From contig CASDZV010000033.1 in assembly GCA_949285905.1 (NCBI GenBank), positions 1-55,313 on the forward strand: a stretch of DNA of 55,313 bases. The letters are read 5' to 3'. The notes below the pieces were generated by a model. It had not been told where the DNA came from. It saw only the letters and a list, made by a program, of their open reading frames with translations, and did no database searches. The position numbers and the translations under genes were made by a program. The DNA is from an uncultured Spirochaetales bacterium (GTDB taxonomy: Bacteria; Spirochaetota; Spirochaetia; Sphaerochaetales; Sphaerochaetaceae). Of the stretch, positions 1 to 6,611 are shown one piece after another (within the stretch, counting starts at the first letter, position 1; every line of letters begins with the position of its first letter).

Positions 1-276
1 GCAGATAATCTTCGGTAAGGCTCCTCTGCACTGGAGTAGCGAGGAATCTCTCCTCGCGGTCCTTCGCCAATGTTATCCGGCGGTTTCGTGTACACAGCAC
101 TGTCCCTGCCTGTCAGGACTGTTTAACCATGTACCGCAGAGTGGCGGACTAGGACGACATCCGCCGGAGCCTATGCATTCGCCGGTAACGTAGTTCAGAG
201 ACTGAAAGCCTCGTCACTAAGGCTAGTCAAGCAAGGCTCTTGCAAGCCTACGGGTTTATCCCGTCAGGTTCTTGAC
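1..276 (+). mobile_element. Probable IS200/IS605-type right end (partial)
   Basis: No intact gene is visible here. The stretch ends in a hairpin at 247-268 (CCTACGGG, loop TTTAT, CCCGT-AGG with one bulged base), preceded by AAG and followed by GGTTCTTGAC. That layout resembles the right-end hairpins of IS200/IS605 elements, where the end of tnpB runs into the hairpin. Frame 2 is open from base 2 to about 200 but shows no TnpB zinc-finger or RD.NAA motif, so any TnpB is degenerate or mostly outside the window. The nuclease reading frame on the other strand is cut off inside this hairpin, which fits an insertion. The family assignment is inference; a different GC-rich repeat is possible. Confidence 0.38.
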
Positions 277-735
277 TTCTTCCCCGTCATCATCCTTGAA
301 GACGAACCTGTATATTGCCAGGCCTTTCCCATAAGGATCATCATCAGTGATGAAAATGACAATGACATCACGGGCATTCTCGTACATCTGGTCGCCTTTC
401 TCAATGGATCTTGAAGAAAGCGCACCAAGGTATACTCTCATCCGCCTCCCAAGCATTCTCCATTTCGTCCGTGTCCTCTCCATCTCAACATCGATAAGTG
501 CCCCATCATCTGTAACAGCGAGCATATCAAGTGTGAATGAATGTCCTTCTGTGCTGATGTCCTCTTGGGTCTGGACACTCTTCACTGTGATATCATTTCT
601 GCCGAGAATGGTCCGTACCAGATGCGTCGCGGCTTCTGGATTATCGTGGAAAGCAATCGAGAAAGCTTCGTCATTGGCAAGGAAGTAGCCCTCAACTTCT
701 TTTCTCTCCTCAGGAGCAATGATTATCTTCTCCAT
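256..735 (-). pseudogene. PD-(D/E)XK nuclease (Rpn/transposase-like), C-terminally truncated
   Basis: A 159-residue product whose start follows a good AGGAG. It resembles the N-terminal half of the PD-(D/E)XK nuclease family transposases (Rpn-like, PDDEXK_2), which usually run to about 250-300 residues. Family hallmarks are the AFHDNPEAATHLVRTIL helix, the LDMLA strand (catalytic D of the PD motif) near residue 69, and the IDVEME strand (ExK-like position) near residue 81. The frame stops at NLTG, exactly where the IS-like hairpin at 247-268 begins, so the C-terminal part seems to have been lost by insertion. Family members act in DNA cleavage and recombination; function of this fragment is doubtful. 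Confidence 0.6.
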
Positions 736-752
736 AGATTCTCCTTTGCCTT

Positions 753-786
753 ATATACGCTCTGAGTGACCAGAACGGTTAAGGTT
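753..786 (-). promoter_or_regulatory. Promoter block shared with the LuxR-type gene at 44875
   Basis: Upstream of the nuclease gene, reading on the minus strand, a TTAACC box is followed after 19 nt by TATATA. The 16 bases at 753-768 (ATATACGCTCTGAGTG on the plus strand) are repeated exactly at 44881-44896, and GGTTAA recurs at the same distance in both copies. Here an AGGAG follows, so the transcript would have a normal leader. Confidence 0.5.
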
Positions 787-806
787 TTCAGGGAAATAAT
801 GGAAAA

Positions 807-1082
807 TTATCTTACGCCGGTTTTCTTTATGATATGATAGCCGAACTGAGTGCGGACAGGGCGGGAGATTGATCCTGCAGACATTCTTCTCACAGCATTC
901 TCGAAAGGTGCCACCATCTGTCCCTCCGAAAACCAGCCAAGATCCCCTCCCTTCGATTTCGATGGACATGCTGAGTACTGACGTGCGAGAGACTCGAAGC
1001 TCTCACCTCTTTTCACCCTGTCGTAAAGTTTTTCAGCTGTTGCCGCGTCTTTGACGAGTATATGACTAGCCCTGAATTCCAT
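807..1082 (-). CDS. Parvulin-type peptidyl-prolyl cis-trans isomerase
   Basis: A single-domain parvulin of 91 residues, close to the 93 of E. coli PpiC. The rotamase core is visible: RASHILVKD at the N-terminus, the FESLARQYSACPSKSKGGDLGWF block in the middle (catalytic-site region with the conserved S-C-PS-GGDLG pattern) and a terminal FGYHIIK strand. It has no signal peptide or transmembrane segment, so it should work in the cytoplasm on prolyl bonds of folding proteins. The start overlaps the end of the CYTH gene by 17 nt, so the two are probably translated from one mRNA with the membrane-protein gene upstream. Confidence 0.85.
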   Translation of the reverse strand: MEFRASHILVKDAATAEKLYDRVKRGESFESLARQYSACPSKSKGGDLGWFSEGQMVAPFENAVRRMSAGSISRPVRTQFGYHIIKKTGVR

Positions 1083-1614
1083 TCTCGCTCTCCAGTATCA
1101 TTTCACGGTATGAACGTGATTCATAATCAGAAGATGAAAGTCCTGCCTCTCTGATTATATTCTCTATCTCATTCCTCGCCTCATCGCATTCTCTATCTGG
1201 TGAATCGAAAGGAAGAAGAATCTCTATTTCCAGAAACCATCCAAGCTTATTGACAGACAGAAGTTCGACATGAGCCCTGCCATCCATCCATTCCCAGCCA
1301 TCCTTCTTCTTGATGAAGAAGTCTTCATAGCCAAGAGCATGGAAGAACTGGAGTGCCTTGTCATACTGATCAGGAAAAGCCCTGAACTCATACTCCTCAT
1401 TATTCTCACTTCCATCTGCTGAAGATGTCTTTTTAGTCGTGAATTCAATGACTCCATCAAATGAGCGTATGCGCAGAGCCTGCACGCTCTCTCCCGGTCG
1501 CCTGAAATAATGATCACGCTTCTTCACAGTCTTTCCTTCTCCCAGGCGTGAGACAAATAATGCCTTCACGCTCTCGGGATTGCTGACATGTGCCTTGATC
1601 TCAATCTCGCGCAT
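1066..1614 (-). CDS. CYTH-domain protein (class IV adenylate cyclase / CyaB-like)
   Basis: The product of 182 residues opens with REIEIK, the ExExK signature of the CYTH superfamily. It also carries the expected alternating charged strands (QALRIRSFDG, IEFTTKKTS, YEFRAF, HVELLSVNKLGWFLEIEI) that line the CYTH tunnel. Members bind triphosphate substrates with divalent metal; known activities include class IV adenylate cyclase, thiamine triphosphatase and inorganic triphosphatase. Sequence alone does not tell which applies. The CyaB-like pattern with a KLG-FLEIE segment favours the cyclase-type subgroup, but cAMP synthesis is not established. It follows the membrane-protein gene by one base and overlaps the parvulin gene. 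Confidence 0.8.
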   Translation of the reverse strand: MREIEIKAHVSNPESVKALFVSRLGEGKTVKKRDHYFRRPGESVQALRIRSFDGVIEFTTKKTSSADGSENNEEYEFRAFPDQYDKALQFFHALGYEDFFIKKKDGWEWMDGRAHVELLSVNKLGWFLEIEILLPFDSPDRECDEARNEIENIIREAGLSSSDYESRSYREMILESENGIQG

Positions 1615-1615
1615 A

Positions 1616-2395
1616 TCAGTACTTCCAGGGGAAAATCATTGATTTGAGAGATCTTGGACCAACCTTCTCCTTCTCATCATATAGGAGGTCGTCCCATGGA
1701 ATGTGCTTCATATCAGCATCGGGGTTCTCTTCAAGGTAATCATACTTGTACATAAGAAGCTTCATGGCATCCTGACTGGCAAGCTGCATGCCTGTAACAC
1801 CTGGAACAATCCCGATAGTGAACACAGAGATGGCAGTGCATATGATTCTGTAGACAGCATAGAAAATTGTGAATCCCATGTTTCCTCCTACAATAAGCAG
1901 ACACTTCTTCGCAGTCTTCAGAGGCTTATCACCTGGGAGAAGATTCATCAATGGGAAGTAGTACGGCATCGCAAGAAGCGCAATGACCTCAACCCAGATC
2001 AGAATGACTGAGATTATATACCCCACGATATTCCCGAAACTTGCATAGAACGGGATGATGAGGAAGATGTTTGCAATGGCAAAGACAAGCAGAAGAGCAT
2101 AAAGGAGCGAGTGCCTGATGTTCCTCACAACACCTTTTCTGAACGCCGCCCAGCTCTCGCGGCTGTAATTCGAGTAATTATGAGTTACTGCGGCTGTTCC
2201 TCCCATCACCATCGCACAAAGAAAGATGAAGAGGATCAGGACAGCATATCCTGCTATCCAGTTAATCTGCCCAACTGTCATTGAGATCCAGAATCCTATA
2301 AAGAAGAGCGCTATATACCCTATATTAAAGAGGACAAGACCAATAAGGTTGTCCCAGCCATCAAAGAATGCTTTCTTGATAAAAAAACCAGTCAT
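1616..2395 (-). CDS. Conserved multi-pass membrane protein, function unknown
   Basis: A 259-residue protein with about five hydrophobic helices (near residues 15-40, 45-70, 95-125, 130-150 and 170-195) and a polar C-terminal tail of about 55 residues ending in a basic-aromatic FPWKY. I do not recognise a named family; the even spacing of helices resembles membrane proteins of unknown function seen in spirochaetes. It heads a minus-strand operon with the CYTH and parvulin genes. There is no Shine-Dalgarno. Instead a -35/-10 pair (TTGCCA, 17 nt, TACATT) ends 7 nt before the ATG, so the mRNA may be leaderless. Confidence 0.65.
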   Translation of the reverse strand: MTGFFIKKAFFDGWDNLIGLVLFNIGYIALFFIGFWISMTVGQINWIAGYAVLILFIFLCAMVMGGTAAVTHNYSNYSRESWAAFRKGVVRNIRHSLLYALLLVFAIANIFLIIPFYASFGNIVGYIISVILIWVEVIALLAMPYYFPLMNLLPGDKPLKTAKKCLLIVGGNMGFTIFYAVYRIICTAISVFTIGIVPGVTGMQLASQDAMKLLMYKYDYLEENPDADMKHIPWDDLLYDEKEKVGPRSLKSMIFPWKY

Positions 2396-2402
2396 ACCAA
2401 AG

Positions 2403-2431
2403 AATGTAAGGTAATCTGGAAGCTATGGCAA
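2403..2431 (-). promoter_or_regulatory. Promoter of the membrane-protein operon (leaderless arrangement)
   Basis: On the minus strand TTGCCA (2426-2431) and TACATT (2403-2408) are separated by 17 nt, and the ATG begins 7 nt after the -10. Transcription starting at the usual distance would begin at or next to the start codon. Confidence 0.5.
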
Positions 2432-2586
2432 CAACCCTGTTTTACAACCAATATAATTTTCATGTCATTTCTTAGCAAAACTGTATTTACAAAATTAAAA
2501 TCTCATGATATTTAGTAATCAGTGGCTTAAATGGTACTGCCAGGTTGCCTAGAAGAGGGACTGCCATAGCCGTCCGCGGAGTGAGT

Positions 2587-2633
2587 CCGGGGCGCAAATC
2601 CCCAGTGAGCAGAGTCGCTGGGGACATTTTTTT
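2587..2633 (+). terminator. Attenuator-like overlapping hairpins upstream of argG
   Basis: Two mutually exclusive stems share one arm. GGGG at 2589-2592 can pair with CCCC at 2600-2603. Alternatively CCCCAG at 2600-2605 can pair with CTGGGG at 2618-2623, followed by seven T residues (2627-2633), which makes an intrinsic terminator. A TATAAT lies upstream at 2452-2457. This could be a conditional terminator in a long argG leader, or the end of a short independent RNA. I recognise no named riboswitch in it. Confidence 0.45.
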
Positions 2634-2641
2634 GATTAAGC

Positions 2642-2725
2642 AATATGCATAAATCCATGGATATTCCAAACTTTTTGAATAAATATGCAAAAATCACTTG
2701 CATAAAGTAAATGAATATGCATAAT
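2642..2725 (+). promoter_or_regulatory. argG promoter with ArgR-like operator boxes
   Basis: TTGCAT (2698-2703) and CATAAT (2720-2725), 16 nt apart, make a plausible promoter placing the transcript start just before the Shine-Dalgarno. Three ARG-box-like sites overlap or flank it: AATATGCATAAATCC near 2642-2656, TTGAATAAATATGCAA at 2675-2690, and AATGAATATGCATAAT at 2710-2725. They resemble the ArgR/AhrC consensus (TGAATA-N-ATTCA type). Binding here would block RNA polymerase when arginine is plentiful. No argR gene is in the window, so the regulator is inferred. Confidence 0.55.
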
Positions 2726-2749
2726 AGCAGCCGTCAGGAGATAAAACAG

Positions 2750-3982
2750 ATGAAAGATAAAATCATTCTTGCATATTCAGGCGGACTGGACACATCAGTC
2801 ATTCTCAAGTGGCTTTCAAATAAAGGCTTCGATGTCATCGCATATGTAGCGGATGTCGGACAGAAGGAAGACTTCAAGGCCATTGAGGAGAAGGCATATG
2901 CCACAGGTGCATCGAAAGTATATATTGAGGACCTTAAGAAGCCTCTTGTGACTGACTACATCTTCCCTGCTCTCAAAGCAAACACAATCTACGAAGGCAC
3001 ATACATGCTCGGAACATCCCTTGCACGCCCTATCATCGCAAAGAGGCATATCGAGATTGCCAAGAAAGAAGGCACGAAATATGTCGCACACGGCGCTACA
3101 GGAAAGGGCAACGATCAGGTCAGATTCGAGTTCGGCTACTATATGAACATGCCCGATGTGAAGATAATCAGCCCATGGAAGGATGAGGAATGGCTTTCAC
3201 AGTTCGAGGGCAGAAGCGATATGCTCAAATATGCAGAGGAGAACGGTATTCCTGTCAAGGCAACCACAAAGAAGCCATACAGCGAAGATGAGAACATGAT
3301 TCACATCTCACATGAGGCCGGAATACTTGAGGATCCATCAAAGAGGTGTCCAGAGGATGTCTACTCGCTCACACTCTCTCCAGAGAAGGCAAACGACAAG
3401 GAGACAATTCTCACTATAGCATTCAAGGATGGTACTCCGCTGAGTGTCACAAACGAGAATGACGGGACTGTTGTCACTGATCCACTTGAGATGATTCTCT
3501 ACCTGAACAAGATGGGTCACGACAATGCTATCGGAAGAGTCGATATGGTTGAGAACAGATTCATCGGTATCAAGAGCCGTGGTGTTTACGAGACTCCAGG
3601 CTGTGAGATTCTCTGGAAGGCACACCACAACCTCGAAGGCCTTACAATGGACAAGGAAGCAATGCATCTGAGAGACATGCTCTCTCCGAAGTATGCAGAG
3701 CTCATCTACAACGGATACTGGGGAGCACCTGAATTCAACATGCTGACAGCGCTCTTTGAGGAAAGCCAGAAATTCGTGACAGGAAAGGCAACTGTCGCAC
3801 TCTACAAAGGCAATGTCATCAACGCAGGAATTGAGTCAAACTGCTCACTCTACAATGAGGACCTCGGATCCATGGACAAAGCAGGCGGCTACCATCCGAT
3901 TGATTGCAAAGGCTTCATCAACATCAATGCAATCCGCCTCATGGCCTCCTCAATCAGGGAAGCAAAAGGCATCGATGAGTAA
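2750..3982 (+). CDS. argG: Argininosuccinate synthase
   Basis: Catalyses ATP-dependent condensation of citrulline and aspartate to argininosuccinate, the penultimate step of arginine synthesis. The 410-residue length is normal. The ATP-binding AYSGGLDTS loop is at residues 7-15, followed by conserved [10 protein letters not shown] and a C-terminal [13 protein letters not shown] segment. An ATG at 2711 is in frame, but 2750 is chosen because CAGGAG lies just upstream and the promoter and ARG boxes occupy the earlier region. It appears to be a single-gene unit, closed by a strong terminator at 3999. No argH follows in the window. Confidence 0.97.
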   Translation: MKDKIILAYSGGLDTSVILKWLSNKGFDVIAYVADVGQKEDFKAIEEKAYATGASKVYIEDLKKPLVTDYIFPALKANTIYEGTYMLGTSLARPIIAKRHIEIAKKEGTKYVAHGATGKGNDQVRFEFGYYMNMPDVKIISPWKDEEWLSQFEGRSDMLKYAEENGIPVKATTKKPYSEDENMIHISHEAGILEDPSKRCPEDVYSLTLSPEKANDKETILTIAFKDGTPLSVTNENDGTVVTDPLEMILYLNKMGHDNAIGRVDMVENRFIGIKSRGVYETPGCEILWKAHHNLEGLTMDKEAMHLRDMLSPKYAELIYNGYWGAPEFNMLTALFEESQKFVTGKATVALYKGNVINAGIESNCSLYNEDLGSMDKAGGYHPIDCKGFININAIRLMASSIREAKGIDE

Positions 3983-3998
3983 AAACAAAGATATCCTG

Positions 3999-4022
3999 AG
4001 GGGACTGCGGTCCCCTTTTTCA
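3999..4022 (+). terminator. Intrinsic terminator of argG
   Basis: The stem GGGGAC / GTCCCC with a TGCG loop is followed directly by five T residues, 17 nt after the argG stop codon. Confidence 0.9.
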
Positions 4023-4139
4023 TTGCTCGTCTGAGAGCCCCTCGGCTCTTCCCATCCACTCCAGTACTATCCCGTCATCAGGAGACCATGAACCATAGAT
4101 AATCTCACACTCTTCTTCTTTCTCATTTTCTTCGTTCAT
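4020..4139 (-). CDS. Possible small acidic protein (39 residues)
   Basis: An open frame starting MNEENEKEEECEII and continuing with YGSWSPDDGIVLEWMG, rich in acidic residues with two tryptophans. I do not recognise it. It has no Shine-Dalgarno, but TATAGT lies exactly 6 nt before its ATG, with a GTGCCA -35 candidate 17 nt further upstream. That is the same spacing seen at several well-supported genes here. It lies divergently from brnQ and its stop touches the T-run of the argG terminator. Without homologues the call is tentative. Confidence 0.35.
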   Translation of the reverse strand: MNEENEKEEECEIIYGSWSPDDGIVLEWMGRAEGLSDEQ

Positions 4140-4145
4140 AACAGC

Positions 4146-4161
4146 ACTATAGCACTATAAT
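4146..4161. promoter_or_regulatory. Overlapping divergent -10 elements (brnQ and the 39-residue ORF)
   Basis: Rightward TATAAT at 4156-4161 ends 6 nt before the brnQ ATG. Leftward TATAGT (4146-4151, read on the minus strand) ends 6 nt before the ATG of the small ORF. The interval contains the direct repeat GCACTATA twice. Neither gene has a Shine-Dalgarno. Confidence 0.5.
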
Positions 4162-4167
4162 AGAGCC

Positions 4168-5400
4168 ATGGCACAGAGAAACAGGCTAGCAGAGCTTTCA
4201 TTCATGACGTTTGCCATGTTCTTCGGAGCTGGTAATCTCATATTCCCCGCATTCCTCGCCGATCAGGCAGGAGAGCATATAATCCCAGCATTCATAGGTT
4301 TTGCCGTTACTGCCATAGGATGCCCTGTGCTCGCACTGATAGCCATAGAGAAAAGCGGTTCTGTGGAGAGGCTTGCCTCCAGAGTCCATCCTCTTTTCAG
4401 CAGGATATTCACAATCGTAATCTACCTTGCAATCGGACCATGCCTTGCCATCCCACGCACAGCCAGCACGAGCTATGCAATGATTGAAGAGGCTTTCTCA
4501 TTTCAGTCAACTATTGTCTGCATTCTCTACTCAGTTCTGTTCTTTGCCGCCTCTTCACTGATTGCAATGCATCCTGAAAAGCTGAGAAAGAGCCTTGGCA
4601 GAGTTCTCTCTCCCCTTCTTATTCTTCTTATAGCAGTGCTTTTCATTGGTACTGTGACTATAAAACCCTCATACGGAACCGCAGCAGAAGCATATGCCGA
4701 TACACCATTTGCCACAGGTTTCAGAGAAGGCTATCAGACGATGGATGCAATTGCAGGGCTCGTATTCGGTTCCGTGCTCATGCTCAACGTCAAAGCGAGC
4801 GGGAAAAGCCCTAAGGATAGTGTAAAAGCTGCTCTCGGAGGAGGCATCCTCCTTCTTCTGATCTACACTGCATTAGCTTCAGTCGGATGCAGAGCAGAGA
4901 CATTCATTGCAAATCCGCCGACTGGAGCGGAGATTCTCTCAGCGGCAAGCGGATACATCTCCCCATCTCTTGGAAGAATTCTCATCGCATCAATATTCAT
5001 AATCGCATGCTTCAACACATGTGTAAGCCTTCTCTCATCCTGCGGAGAGTATTTCTCATCGCTCTGCCCGAAGCTGGACAGGAAAAGATGGATTATCCTC
5101 TTTGCTGTGATATCTGGAATTATTGCAAATGCCGGACTTGAGAGAATCATCGCATTATCCAGTCCGGTGCTTGAATTCATCTACCCTGCCGCAATATGTA
5201 TCATACTGCTTTCATTCATACCGGGTTCTGAAAGAAGGCTCTGGACAATGAGAGCATGTGTAATAGCTGTGCTGCTCTCATCCTTGCTTTCTCTTCTTTC
5301 TGTGCCGATGCCGCTTCAGAATGCAGGATTCGGATGGCTTCTGCCTGCTGCGGCAGGTACTGTCATAGGGCTGATCGCAGATCGAGTAGGAGGTATCTGA
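4168..5400 (+). CDS. brnQ: Branched-chain amino acid transporter (LIVCS family)
   Basis: A 410-residue polytopic membrane protein with about twelve hydrophobic segments. The N-terminal FMTFAMFFGAGNLIFPAFL motif is typical of BrnQ/BraB carriers, which import leucine, isoleucine and valine with Na+ or H+. A conserved AIGPCLAIPRTASTSYAM segment lies near residue 88. The ATG at 4168 has no Shine-Dalgarno; TATAAT ends 6 nt earlier, suggesting a leaderless message. The final codons and TGA lie at the inferred 3' boundary of a group II intron on the other strand, so the present C-terminus may be partly intron-derived. Confidence 0.92.
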   Translation: MAQRNRLAELSFMTFAMFFGAGNLIFPAFLADQAGEHIIPAFIGFAVTAIGCPVLALIAIEKSGSVERLASRVHPLFSRIFTIVIYLAIGPCLAIPRTASTSYAMIEEAFSFQSTIVCILYSVLFFAASSLIAMHPEKLRKSLGRVLSPLLILLIAVLFIGTVTIKPSYGTAAEAYADTPFATGFREGYQTMDAIAGLVFGSVLMLNVKASGKSPKDSVKAALGGGILLLLIYTALASVGCRAETFIANPPTGAEILSAASGYISPSLGRILIASIFIIACFNTCVSLLSSCGEYFSSLCPKLDRKRWIILFAVISGIIANAGLERIIALSSPVLEFIYPAAICIILLSFIPGSERRLWTMRACVIAVLLSSLLSLLSVPMPLQNAGFGWLLPAAAGTVIGLIADRVGGI

Positions 5401-5433
5401 GAATATAAACCTCTCAGAATCCCGTCCTCTCAC

Positions 5434-5465
5434 ACCATCGTACATACCGGTCGGTATACGGCGGT
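5434..5465 (-). ncRNA. Group II intron domain V
   Basis: A hairpin of about 32 nt with a five-pair distal stem (ATACC / GGTAT), a four-base loop and a two-base bulge on the 3' side. Its proximal stem carries CGC where most group II introns have the AGC catalytic triad; CGC is reported for class C. It lies 3 nt after the maturase stop codon, the usual position. Confidence 0.8.
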
Positions 5466-5467
5466 TC

Positions 5468-6167
5468 CTAAATCGCGGCATGTACCCTCCGGTACACGTC
5501 ATACAGAAACGTATAGCCTGCTCTCCGGAGCAGGTTATTGTTAACCCATTTGCTTACCTGATGGAACCCGGAAAATGCCCAGAATCCCTGTCTTGCATTA
5601 GCGACTTTGAGTGCATCCTCATGCGGAGCTTTGCAGTTCTTGCTGAAGAATGCATACCGAGAGCGTACCCTCCAGTACCTTCTGAATATCAGACATCTGA
5701 TGCGATGCCTCAGCCATTCATCAAGCGCTTGCAGTTTCTTCTTTGCGTTGGCGTATCTGAAATAGCTTATCCATCCGGTTATCTTCTGCGAGAGCTTCAC
5801 CTTCAGCTGTTCCCAGCTGAGGTTCGTCTTCCTTGCGGTTATCTCCTTCAGTGCGCTCTTCATCTTCGCCATGCTCTTCTCATGGATTCCTAGAGCTATC
5901 TTTCCTTCACTGTTCCGCCAGAATGAGTGTCCGAGGAATTTCACGTTGTCAGTTATCCTCCTGACCACCGTCTTCTCCCTGTTCTCCTTCAGTTTCAGCT
6001 TGTTCTCGATGAATCTCGTGATGCTCTCCATGATTCTCTCCGCAGAGCGTTTGCTCTTTGCGAATATCATCATGTCATCTGCATACCGGACGAATCTCAG
6101 CCCCCTCAGGGAACAGCTCCAGCTCTAACTGTTCATTTCGGATGTCTTTCTGCTTCGGTACTTCCAT
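5468..6167 (-). pseudogene. ltrA: Group II intron reverse transcriptase/maturase, internal deletion and frameshift
   Basis: The C-terminal part is intact in one frame. It runs from the catalytic RYADDMMIFAKS box through the FLGHSFW region, the maturase domain X (ITGWISYFRYANAKKKLQ) and the HNH-less tail LDEWLRHRIRC...ANARQGFWAF. An in-frame ATG at 6167 opens with MEVPKQKDIRNEQLELE, but that frame ends after 30 codons at 6075, and the downstream YADD part is in another frame. RT motifs 0-4, about 200 residues, are missing, so a deletion joined the N-terminus to the catalytic box. The protein cannot be a working reverse transcriptase, though a truncated maturase could be made from an internal start. 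Confidence 0.85.
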
Positions 6168-6568
6168 CTGTACTCATCCTGACTTAGGTTCAGTCCTTCC
6201 CGCCTCATCCATCTTCGGCGGTACTATGACCTCTGCTGACTTCTCGCCATTCGTTGTTACTGCGCTGTCATAGGCGATGTTGCAGCCTCGGCGCTGGCGA
6301 TACCTCACTGGGTAAGGCCCATTGCTTTCGCCCCATATAGCCTGTGACATCTACTTCCATGGATTCCGTGCAGTGTTGGATTTCGCTCTGTTGTGCAAGC
6401 TTATCCATCCATGGATGCCTCTCTCGTCCCAAGCCCGTGGCTTTGCCTACAGCTTCCTTCAGATTCCTCCTCGCGATGGACACCTTTGCTGTTCAGCTAG
6501 AGATAAGCACTGCAACTCTCTCAAGGGTCTTTCACCCTCTAGCAATGAACCATGCCAGTCACACACAG

Positions 6569-6592
6569 AAAAAACCCTCTCCGAAGAGAGGG
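6569..6592 (-). terminator. Intrinsic terminator of the outer-membrane protein operon
   Basis: On the minus strand CCCTCTC / GAGAGGG with a TTCG loop is followed by six T residues. The group II intron begins immediately after the T-run. Confidence 0.9.
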
Positions 6593-6611
6593 CCCCAGTA
6601 ATGAGGATTCA

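Larger units (their letters stand above)
5394..6566 (-). mobile_element. Group II intron (class C-like), internally deleted
   Basis: On the minus strand the element begins with GTGTG (6566 or 6564), fitting the GUGYG 5' consensus. It contains a non-coding domain I-IV region (about 6168-6566), a degenerate maturase ORF, a domain V at 5434-5465 and a domain VI hairpin (TCTGAGA / TCTCAGA, 5397-5419). The 3' end is placed at an AC near 5393-5394. Its 5' end lies 8 nt after the hairpin of a terminator (6569-6592), the target preference known for class C introns. The exact 3' boundary is uncertain by several bases. Confidence 0.8.

Noticed and set aside
2487..2690. Minus-strand open frame of 67 codons over the argG leader
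   Set aside because: It runs antisense through the attenuator hairpins and ARG boxes and looks like a by-product of GC-rich stems.
5480..6273. Several plus-strand open frames in the intron
   Set aside because: They are antisense shadows of the maturase and intron RNA; no motif or start signal supports them.
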